DNA of 6,727 nt from Acidimicrobiaceae bacterium (GTDB taxonomy: Bacteria; Actinomycetota; Acidimicrobiia; Acidimicrobiales; Ilumatobacteraceae), in assembly GCA_947487095.1 (NCBI GenBank), contig CANKVI010000052.1, forward strand, positions 1 through 6,727. The letters are read 5' to 3'. Of the stretch, positions 1 to 4,650 are shown piece by piece. Within the stretch, counting starts at the first letter, position 1. The number at the start of each line of letters is the position of its first letter. The notes beneath the pieces were generated by a model, which searched no databases, was not told where the DNA came from, and worked only from the letters and a program-made list of their open reading frames with translations. A program made the position numbers and the translations under genes.

Positions 1-439
1 TTAGGCCCAAGCCAGCAGCAATTGAACGTGCTTCGCTCTCAGCCGCATAGCCGCCCTTTGAAGCAAAATCGTCTTCAGCCTTGCTGAACTTGGCAATGTT
101 CTGTGTGCTTGGCGACTCTTCCATCGTTAGTCGCAACTTTTCAATTCGAGTTAGTTCTTCATCAATATTACGACCTGAAAGAATGTGTGAAATCGCCGAG
201 TGCTGTTCGCGCGATCCTGGAATCTTTGGGTCTTGCGGCAAATAACCAAAGGCGCCTTTGCGCAGAATCTTTCCACCATGAGGCTCAACTGCCCCACCGA
301 GTACTTTGAACAAACTTGTTTTCCCTGCGCCGTTGCGGCCAACAATGCCCACTTTGTCGCGTGGCATGACAGAAAACGATGCGTTTTCTACAACGAGACG
401 GCCACCAACTTCAACAGAAATACCTTGAACTTGGAGCAC
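1..439 (-). CDS. ABC-F family ATPase, N-terminal 146 residues (partial, C-terminus beyond window)
   Basis: Start of a soluble ABC-F protein: tandem ATPase domains without membrane segments, a family that acts on ribosomes (translation factors or antibiotic-resistance factors). The visible part is the first half of the first ATP-binding domain. Walker A is GRNGAGKTS at residues 34-42 and the Q-loop is YLPQDP with Q69. From about residue 92 a charged helical stretch (EELTRIEKLRL) begins the ABC-F helical insert, and the fragment stops at AAGLGL, just before the expected signature motif. It resembles the actinobacterial Rv1473-like subgroup as I remember it. The start is GTG at 439-437, because an in-frame TGA lies five codons upstream and no ATG intervenes. 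There is no Shine-Dalgarno sequence. The gene begins 65 bases downstream of tRNA-Ser(CGA), with no terminator seen between them, so it may be co-transcribed with it. The exact subfamily cannot be set from the fragment. Confidence 0.9.
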   Translation of the reverse strand, partial: MLQVQGISVEVGGRLVVENASFSVMPRDKVGIVGRNGAGKTSLFKVLGGAVEPHGGKILRKGAFGYLPQDPKIPGSREQHSAISHILSGRNIDEELTRIEKLRLTMEESPSTQNIAKFSKAEDDFASKGGYAAESEARSIAAGLGL

Positions 440-504
440 CCATTCAGAGTGTCACGGCATACGCCCACACACAACCCGCAATTCAATGAATACACGGATT
501 TGCA

Positions 505-594
505 TGGCGGAAGGGGGGGGATTTGAACCCCCGAGAGGCTTGCACCCCTGACGGTTTTCGAGACCGTTCCATTCGTCCACTCTGGCACCCTTCC
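505..594 (-). tRNA. tRNA-Ser(CGA), CCA encoded
   Basis: A 90-base class II tRNA that reads UCG codons. The acceptor stem GGAAGGG (594-588) pairs with CCCTTCC (515-509). The discriminator is G and the CCA end is encoded at 507-505. The D stem is CCA/TGG. The anticodon stem ACGGT/ACCGT encloses loop CTCGAAA, giving anticodon CGA. The long variable arm AGGGG/CCTCT, with loop TGCAAG, is typical of tRNA-Ser. The T arm is GGGGG-TTCAAAT-CCCCC, inverse of the run of eight G at 513-520. It lies 11 bases after the tadA stop codon, so it is probably processed from the same transcript as tRNA-Ser(GGA) and tadA. Confidence 0.97.
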
Positions 595-605
595 GTTTTG
601 GAAGG

Positions 606-1076
606 CTATCGGCGCAAGTCGCCTGCTCGTTTGGGTTCAAAAAAGTTCTTCAACAACTCTGCAGATTCGTGTTGCAATACCCCATTAACCACAACTGGAT
701 TGTGGTTAATGCGTGGATCAGCACACACGTTGTACAAGCTTGATGTTGCTCCACCCTTTAGGTCTGCGGCACCAAAAACCAAAGTATGAATACGAGCATT
801 AATCAGTGCACCCGCGCACATGATGCACGGCTCCAACGTCACGACCAATGTGCACTCGTCTAAATGCCATGTCCCCAGTTTCGCCGCTGCATCACGCAGT
901 GCGAGTACCTCTGCATGGGCAGTTGGATCGTTCAAAGCTTCGCGCTCATTATGACGTGCGGCGATGATTTCATTTTTATGTAGGACCACTGCACCAACTG
1001 GAACGTCTCCTGCTGAGGCAGCCAACTTGGCGTGGTCGAGCGCAACCCGCATTGCGGTTTCGTACTCGGTATTCAT
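606..1076 (-). CDS. tadA: tRNA-specific adenosine deaminase TadA
   Basis: Cytoplasmic zinc enzyme that deaminates A34 to inosine in the wobble position of tRNA-Arg(ACG), so that one tRNA reads several CGN codons. The 156-residue product has the complete cytidine/deoxycytidylate-deaminase fold motifs: HAE at 54-56 (zinc ligand H54, catalytic E56) and PCIMC at 83-87 (zinc ligands C84 and C87). The N-terminal VPVGAVV also matches TadA. The length is close to the usual 150-170 residues. The reading frame stays open upstream to 1157, but that part lies inside tRNA-Ser(GGA), so ATG at 1076-1074 is chosen. Its A is also the last base of the tRNA's encoded CCA. There is no Shine-Dalgarno sequence, because the tRNA 3' strand (CTCCTCC) precedes the start. 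A second ATG at 1052 is a less likely alternative that would lose eight residues. A general cytosine or guanine deaminase is possible but less likely. Confidence 0.93.
   Translation of the reverse strand: MNTEYETAMRVALDHAKLAASAGDVPVGAVVLHKNEIIAARHNEREALNDPTAHAEVLALRDAAAKLGTWHLDECTLVVTLEPCIMCAGALINARIHTLVFGAADLKGGATSSLYNVCADPRINHNPVVVNGVLQHESAELLKNFFEPKRAGDLRR
683..711. repeat. Perfect 12-bp inverted repeat inside tadA
   Basis: CATTAACCACAA at 683-694 is the exact reverse complement of TTGTGGTTAATG at 700-711, with the five-base loop CTGGA between them. It lies within the coding sequence for residues about 122-131 of TadA, roughly 90 bases upstream of the mature 5' end of tRNA-Ser(CGA) in the direction of transcription. 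In RNA it would form a strong uninterrupted stem-loop. No T tract follows on the transcribed strand, so it does not look like a Rho-independent terminator. A role in RNA processing or stability is only inference. Confidence 0.85.
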
Positions 1077-1163
1077 GGCGGAGGAGGTGGGATTCGAACC
1101 CACGGAGACTTGCGCCTCACACGCTTTCCAAGCGTGCCGATTCGGCCGCTCTCGCACCCCTCC
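1076..1163 (-). tRNA. tRNA-Ser(GGA), CCA encoded
   Basis: An 88-base class II tRNA that reads UCC and UCU. The acceptor GGAGGGG (1163-1157) pairs with CTCCTCC, including one G-U pair. The discriminator is G. The CCA end is encoded, and its A at 1076 is the first base of the tadA start codon. The D stem is CGA/TCG. The anticodon stem CACGC/GCGTG encloses loop TTGGAAA, giving anticodon GGA. A long variable arm (GAGG/TCTC) and the T arm GTGGG-TTCGAAT-CCCAC complete a normal tRNA-Ser. It heads the minus-strand block with tadA, tRNA-Ser(CGA) and the ABC-F gene. Its promoter should lie in 1164-1239, shared with the divergent SRP RNA gene. Confidence 0.97.
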
Positions 1164-1239
1164 CGGGATTGTGTGACGAAGGTTATCGCCACACCATGAA
1201 TGCTTACTCAGCGATATCGTGGCTTCACGCTTCCGTCGA
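1164..1239. promoter_or_regulatory. Divergent intergenic region between tRNA-Ser(GGA) and SRP RNA
   Basis: These 76 bases separate two RNA genes transcribed away from each other, so both promoters should be here. I cannot point to convincing -35/-10 pairs. On the minus strand GATAACCT, about 20 bases before the tRNA, is a weak -10 candidate. On the plus strand GATATCGT at about 1213-1220 is a weak candidate for ffs. No protein-coding signal is seen. Confidence 0.4.
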
Positions 1240-1345
1240 GTGAGGTGGCGGTCGGGTCCTGTGCAACGGACGCCCGAGAATCAGGTCAGGGTCGGAAGAC
1301 AGCAGCCTTCATCGGAAACGTCTGAGTGCCGCAGACCACCTGGCC
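1240..1345 (+). ncRNA. ffs: Signal recognition particle RNA, small bacterial (4.5S) type
   Basis: RNA scaffold that binds the SRP protein Ffh and its receptor FtsY to deliver nascent membrane and secreted proteins to the translocon. The diagnostic tip is GGTCAGG-GTC-GGAA-GAC-AGCAGCC at 1284-1307. It consists of the GGAA tetraloop at 1294-1297 closed by GTC/GAC, then the conserved internal loop CAGG/AGCAG that contacts Ffh, then GGT/GCC. Further out, CCGA (1274-1277) pairs with TCGG (1312-1315), and GGACG (1268-1272) with CGTCT (1319-1323). The ends close through AGGTGG (1243-1248) with CCACCT (1336-1341). The ends are estimated from this pairing and could move by several bases. No Alu domain is present. 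The tadA / tRNA-Ser / ffs grouping is common in actinobacteria as I remember it. Confidence 0.92.
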
Positions 1346-1346
1346 G

Positions 1347-2216
1347 TCACTTCAGTCGGCGGAGGCGCTCTACCAATTGTGGGGCGCCAAGTTTTTCTGC
1401 CACTGTTGCGAACCGCTCTGTTGGACCGCTCCACTTCCAGTCACTGATTTCACCGACTTCAACATCTTGCACCAAAGTTGCGAGAGTTTTAAACAGTTGC
1501 GCATCTGCTCTATTTGTTCGCAGGGTTGTTGCAAGTTTTTCAGCCCCACGAACAGTGACTCCGTCACTTACCCACTGTTCGTGATTGTCGGGAATGTTGT
1601 CGATGGATCCGTACTGTGCAAGCACCGTTGACGCACTTTTTGCACCCCAACCTTGCAGGCCAGGGAATCCGTCAGCAGAGTCACCGACTAAACCCAAGTA
1701 GTCGGCAATAGAACTTGGACCAATGCCAAACTTTTCTTTCACTGCGTCTTCATCGATGATCACGTTGTTGCGACGGTCCATTTGCACTACGCGCTTACCT
1801 TGCACCACTTGACCTAAATCTTTGTCGGGAGTAAGCACAAACACTTTGTGCACAGTGTGGTCTTCACACGCCACACGCACAGCAGATGCAAGTGCGTCGT
1901 CGGCTTCGTACTTCTCCATTGCCCATACCGTTACGCCAAGTGCGCGAAGGGCGTCTTCCAAAATAGGAATCTGTTCAAGCAGAACTGGCTCCATGCCTTC
2001 GCTGGTTTTGTAACCGCTGTATAAATCATTACGAAAACTCTCAATGACGTGGTCGGTGGCAACACCAATATGCGTTGCGCCGTCTTGCAGCAACTGAATA
2101 GTAGAAGTGAGCACACCAATGGTGCCGGCGAATGGTGGCGGCTGTGAGTGTTTTGAGGCTTGACCGTAGTGCTGGCGATATAGCTCGTAAGTTCCGTCTA
2201 CTAAATGCACGTGCAT
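1347..2216 (-). CDS. Stand-alone 5'-3' exonuclease (PolA N-terminal / FEN-like)
   Basis: A 289-residue nuclease of the family that forms the N-terminal domain of DNA polymerase I, here free-standing. Such enzymes remove RNA primers and 5' flaps in a metal-dependent reaction. The acidic cluster is complete: D7 (VDGTYELYR), D55, E104-A-D106-D107 (YEADDA), D131 and D133 (TPDKD), and D179 with D182 (GDSADG). The helix-hairpin-helix GLQGWGAKSAS at 186-196 follows. The common GDxxDN motif ends in G rather than N, a variant I recall in actinobacterial stand-alone copies such as Rv2090. The C-terminus ends after RLRRLK, with no polymerase domain. It begins nine bases after the peptidase stop codon, with no clear Shine-Dalgarno sequence, and is last in the ccr operon. 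Its 3' end overlaps the ffs terminator on the other strand. A full-length polA may also exist elsewhere. Confidence 0.92.
   Translation of the reverse strand: MHVHLVDGTYELYRQHYGQASKHSQPPPFAGTIGVLTSTIQLLQDGATHIGVATDHVIESFRNDLYSGYKTSEGMEPVLLEQIPILEDALRALGVTVWAMEKYEADDALASAVRVACEDHTVHKVFVLTPDKDLGQVVQGKRVVQMDRRNNVIIDEDAVKEKFGIGPSSIADYLGLVGDSADGFPGLQGWGAKSASTVLAQYGSIDNIPDNHEQWVSDGVTVRGAEKLATTLRTNRADAQLFKTLATLVQDVEVGEISDWKWSGPTERFATVAEKLGAPQLVERLRRLK
1364..1396 (+). terminator. Rho-independent terminator of the SRP RNA, inside the convergent exonuclease gene
   Basis: On the plus strand GGCGCTCTAC (1364-1373) pairs with GTGGGGCGCC (1379-1388), ten pairs with two G-U, around the loop CAATT. It is followed by AAG and five T (1392-1396). 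It lies about 20 bases beyond the end of ffs, so it suits that transcript. It occupies the last codons of the exonuclease gene on the opposite strand, where the T tract would read as A and precede the hairpin, so it should act only for ffs. Confidence 0.7.
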
Positions 2217-2225
2217 AGTGCGAAC

Positions 2226-2861
2226 TTACACGCCGAACAACACGACAACCATGGTGCCGATACATATATATGGTCCAAATGCAATGCGGGTGTTGCGATT
2301 TGCTTTGCGGCTTATCAATAGGAGCAACGCAACAAAGCCACCAATGATGAAGCCAAGTGCCAGACCTTGAAATACATAGGCAACGCCGAGATAACCAAGG
2401 AACATGGCGAGCACTGCGGCAAGGCGAACATCTCCGGCGCCAATGCCACGACGTGATGCGAGTGACAGTGTGATGAACGTGAGCAGTGTTGCTGTAAATG
2501 ACAACACCATGACACCAATCTTTCCAGGATGGTTGTTGGCAATTGCGGCGATTGATAAGAGTGATCCACCCACAAATGCGGCGCGCATGGTGACACTTCG
2601 TGTAAGGCGATGTGTGTTGAAATCAATGAGTGATTGTTCAATACACATTGCACACATAAGCCCGTAGGCAAACAGTTCCCACGAGAAGTTGAATTGGTTC
2701 AGCAGTTGAACTGCGATTGCTGCAGAAATTACTCCTACTGCAAATACCGGAAGCTTGTTGAACGAACCAAGTTCACCAATCGCGCGTTGTGCGCGACGTG
2801 CTCGGCGAGTGCCGATGATGAAACCAATGATTGCGGCAATTGCTAACGCAAATGGATTGAT
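2226..2861 (-). CDS. A24-family prepilin-type peptidase with probable ATC start
   Basis: A polytopic membrane aspartic protease of the type IV prepilin peptidase family. These enzymes cut the leader of prepilins and pseudopilins at the inner face of the membrane. The catalytic aspartates fit at D80 (SLIDFNTHRL) and D144 in GIGAGDVRL, the GxGD motif. FGPY near residue 195 matches the family C-terminus. At least six hydrophobic segments are visible. The 211-residue length assumes a start at ATC, 2861-2859. The frame upstream is closed by the epimerase TAA at 2867-2865, and there is no ATG, GTG or TTG until codon 69 (ATG at 2657). Starting at codon 69 would remove two membrane segments. AGGAG at 2872-2868 lies six bases before ATC. 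The N-terminal region (TM, then RRARRAQR) lacks the cysteine pairs and methyltransferase domain of longer PilD. Its place after metabolic genes is odd, and no pilin gene is in view. Confidence 0.82.
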   Translation of the reverse strand: MNPFALAIAAIIGFIIGTRRARRAQRAIGELGSFNKLPVFAVGVISAAIAVQLLNQFNFSWELFAYGLMCAMCIEQSLIDFNTHRLTRSVTMRAAFVGGSLLSIAAIANNHPGKIGVMVLSFTATLLTFITLSLASRRGIGAGDVRLAAVLAMFLGYLGVAYVFQGLALGFIIGGFVALLLLISRKANRNTRIAFGPYICIGTMVVVLFGV

Positions 2862-2864
2862 GGG

Positions 2865-3266
2865 TTACTCCTGCACCAATTCAATCAGCGTTCCGAAACT
2901 GCCCTTTGGATGCATAAATGCAACAGTGGTGCCGCGGCTGCCGGGGCGTGGTGCTTTGTCAATTGGTGTTGCGCCAGCGGCAATCATGGCCGCAAGTGCT
3001 TCGGCGCAATTGTTTACGCGGTAGCCAATATGGTGCAAGCCTTCGCCGCGCTTTTCAATTGCTTTGGCAACTGGCGAGTCTGGCCTGGTTGGGGTGAGCA
3101 ACTGAATGTAGCTTTCTGCCACTTTCAGCAAAGCTTCTTCAACGCCGTCAGACTCCACTACTTCGCGGTGGTCGACCGTTGCGCCAAATGCGTTTTGGTA
3201 ATAGGCAATTGCAGCTTCAAGGTCTTTTACGGCAATGGCAATGTGATCAATTTCGGTAAGCAACAT
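2865..3266 (-). CDS. mce: Methylmalonyl-CoA / ethylmalonyl-CoA epimerase
   Basis: Small vicinal-oxygen-chelate enzyme that interconverts the 2S and 2R forms of methylmalonyl-CoA, and in the ethylmalonyl-CoA pathway also ethylmalonyl-CoA. The 133 residues hold two VOC half-modules. Expected metal ligands are visible: H8 (DHIAIAV), Q55 (SYIQLLTP), H79 (GLHHIGYRV) and E129 (LIELVQE). This is the H/Q/H/E set known for the Propionibacterium enzyme. FMHPKGSFGTLIEL at 117-130 is typical of the family. The start ATG at 3266-3264 has a good ribosome site, AAGGA at 3277-3273, six bases away and overlapping the ccr stop codon. The gene begins nine bases after ccr, and its stop is three bases before the peptidase start, so translation is probably coupled. 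Another VOC dioxygenase is unlikely given the motifs. Confidence 0.93.
   Translation of the reverse strand: MLLTEIDHIAIAVKDLEAAIAYYQNAFGATVDHREVVESDGVEEALLKVAESYIQLLTPTRPDSPVAKAIEKRGEGLHHIGYRVNNCAEALAAMIAAGATPIDKAPRPGSRGTTVAFMHPKGSFGTLIELVQE
2868..2872 (-). promoter_or_regulatory. Shine-Dalgarno AGGAG that decides the ATC start
   Basis: AGGAG lies at the end of the epimerase gene, with six bases (TAACCC) before ATC at 2861. The spacing equals that of the epimerase's own site, AAGGA with six bases before ATG. This is the main evidence for the non-canonical start. Confidence 0.65.
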
Positions 3267-3272
3267 AATTGG

Positions 3273-3277
3273 TCCTT
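3273..3277 (-). promoter_or_regulatory. Ribosome binding site of the epimerase gene, overlapping the ccr stop
   Basis: AAGGA is spaced six bases from ATG and shares its first two bases with the TAA of ccr. This suggests coupling of the two genes' translation. Confidence 0.65.
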
Positions 3278-4610
3278 AACTCCTGCGGAAATGACGAAGG
3301 TTCTTTTCGCCAACCTTTTCACGGAACTCTGGGTTATTGATTCCCATGCCTTCGCGTGGTGCCATGCACAACACACCAATTTTTCCTTCGTGCATGTTCT
3401 TATGCACTTGGTATGCAGCGTCGCCAGTTTGGTTCAGGTCGAATACTTGCGAAAGCACTGGGTGAATCATGCCTTTTTGAATGAGTCGGTTGGCTTCCCA
3501 TGCTTCGCGATAGTTAGCAAAATGTGAGCCAACAAGTTTCTTCAAGCGCATCCAGAAGTAGCGGTTGTCGAATTCCATCATGTAGCCACTTGTTGCTGCA
3601 CACGTTGCCACGGTGCCACCCTTCTTGGCTACATACATTGATGCGGCAAAGGTTGAACGACCCGGGTGTTCGAACACAATGTCTGGATCTTCGCCAACGA
3701 GTGCGCGAATGTCGCCACCGAAACGTTTCCATTCTTTTTCATCGTGCGTATTTTCGTCTTTCCAGAATTGGTAGTTACCTGCACGACGATCGATGATTGC
3801 TTCAACGCCCATGCCACGAAGAATTTCTGCTTTGTCGGCTGAACTGACCACACCAATAGGAATGCCGCCGCCATTGAGTACGTATTGCGTTGCGTATGCA
3901 CCAATGCCGCCAGTTGCACCCCAGATCAACACCACATCACCTTGTTTCATGTGTGCACCGTTTGGTGAAACGAGCATGCGATAGCTGGTGCTGTTGCACA
4001 ACGCGTTGACTGCTGCTTCTTCCCAAGTCAGGTGCTCGGGCTTCGGCATCAGCTGGTTTGCCTTCACCACACTCAGGTCGGCAAGACCACCGAAGTTTGT
4101 TTCGTATCCCCAAATGCGCTGGTTGCTACCAAGCATGGAGTCATTGTGCGACGTTGGGTCTTGATCGTCCACGTGATTGCAATGAACGGTAATTCTGTCA
4201 CCAGGTTTCCAGTTGCGAACTGCCGAACCAACTCGCAACACCACGCCCGAAGCGTCGCTGCCCATGATGTGATAAGGAAGATCGTGACGCTTTGCCCATT
4301 CGCTTTCGCGGGCAAGTCGAGTAAGCGCACTAAATGTCGAAATCGGTTCGAAAATGCTGCTCCACACCGTGTTGAAGTTGATGCTGCTGGCCATGACGGC
4401 AATGAGTGCTTCGTCTGGGGCAATTTGCGGAAGAGGAACTTCCTGAATATGCACGCTCTTACGCGGGTCTTTGTCGGCCGAGGCAACGCCAGCAAACATT
4501 TCCTGCTCGTCCTTGCGCACCACCGCTGCCCGATATGACTCGGGGATCTGCAGGGCTTCAAATGCCTTGGTGTCGGCATTGTTTTCGATGGCTTCGAGGA
4601 TGCTTTTCAT
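3276..4610 (-). CDS. ccr: Crotonyl-CoA carboxylase/reductase
   Basis: Cytoplasmic NADPH-dependent enzyme that reduces crotonyl-CoA and fixes CO2 to give (2S)-ethylmalonyl-CoA, the defining step of the ethylmalonyl-CoA pathway. It also supplies extender units in polyketide makers. The 444 residues match the family's usual length. The N-terminal GroES-like part has GSDASGVV (117-124), PGDRITVHC (136-144) and RIWGYETNFGG (165-175). The nucleotide-binding fold has GATGGIGAYATQYV (231-244). Residues corresponding to the CO2 pocket of the Kitasatospora enzyme (N81, F170, E171, H365, from memory) appear as N80, Y169, E170 and H363. Those residues separate carboxylating Ccr from plain enoyl reductases. 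ATG at 4610 has no Shine-Dalgarno sequence. A TACCCT box at 4623-4618 would place the transcript start at or one base before the ATG, a leaderless arrangement. It heads the run ccr, epimerase, peptidase, exonuclease and is divergent from the thiolase. Confidence 0.96.
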   Translation of the reverse strand: MKSILEAIENNADTKAFEALQIPESYRAAVVRKDEQEMFAGVASADKDPRKSVHIQEVPLPQIAPDEALIAVMASSINFNTVWSSIFEPISTFSALTRLARESEWAKRHDLPYHIMGSDASGVVLRVGSAVRNWKPGDRITVHCNHVDDQDPTSHNDSMLGSNQRIWGYETNFGGLADLSVVKANQLMPKPEHLTWEEAAVNALCNSTSYRMLVSPNGAHMKQGDVVLIWGATGGIGAYATQYVLNGGGIPIGVVSSADKAEILRGMGVEAIIDRRAGNYQFWKDENTHDEKEWKRFGGDIRALVGEDPDIVFEHPGRSTFAASMYVAKKGGTVATCAATSGYMMEFDNRYFWMRLKKLVGSHFANYREAWEANRLIQKGMIHPVLSQVFDLNQTGDAAYQVHKNMHEGKIGVLCMAPREGMGINNPEFREKVGEKNLRHFRRS

Positions 4611-4617
4611 GGGTTAG

Positions 4618-4623
4618 AGGGTA
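4618..4623 (-). promoter_or_regulatory. Candidate -10 box for ccr (leaderless)
   Basis: TACCCT on the minus strand fits the TANNNT pattern and ends seven bases before the A of the ccr ATG. No good -35 hexamer is visible at 16-18 bases further upstream, which lies inside the thiolase leader. The call rests on position and pattern only. Confidence 0.4.
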
Positions 4624-4638
4624 ATGAATGAATACGCC

Positions 4639-4644
4639 TACGCT
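4639..4644 (+). promoter_or_regulatory. Candidate -10 box for the thiolase (leaderless)
   Basis: TACGCT fits TANNNT and ends six bases before the ATG at 4651, the homology-supported start. No Shine-Dalgarno sequence is present. It is 16 bases from the opposing ccr box, so the two promoters would be interleaved. No clear -35 is seen. Confidence 0.4.
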
Positions 4645-4650
4645 CTAGTC

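Noticed and set aside
371..389. Inverted repeat AGAAAACG / CGTTTTCT in the ABC-F gene
   Set aside because: Eight pairs around a three-base loop inside coding sequence with no T tract; could easily be chance.
513..520. Run of eight G as a homopolymer or sequencing artefact
   Set aside because: It is fully explained by the adjoining acceptor and T stems of tRNA-Ser(CGA), which pair correctly.
1077..1157. 27-codon upstream extension of tadA
   Set aside because: It runs through the body of tRNA-Ser(GGA) and has no deaminase similarity; the family N-terminus fits the ATG at 1076.
2226..2657. Shorter peptidase starting at ATG 2657
   Set aside because: It would discard hydrophobic, protein-like sequence and start 11 residues before the first catalytic Asp, with no ribosome site.
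3514..4579. Long open frames antisense to or overlapping ccr
   Set aside because: Their products look like shifted readings of the Ccr gene, with no domain or ribosome site.
4624..4650. Earlier ATG for the thiolase
   Set aside because: It adds MNEYAYALV ahead of a normal thiolase N-terminus, has no ribosome site and leaves only 13 bases to ccr.
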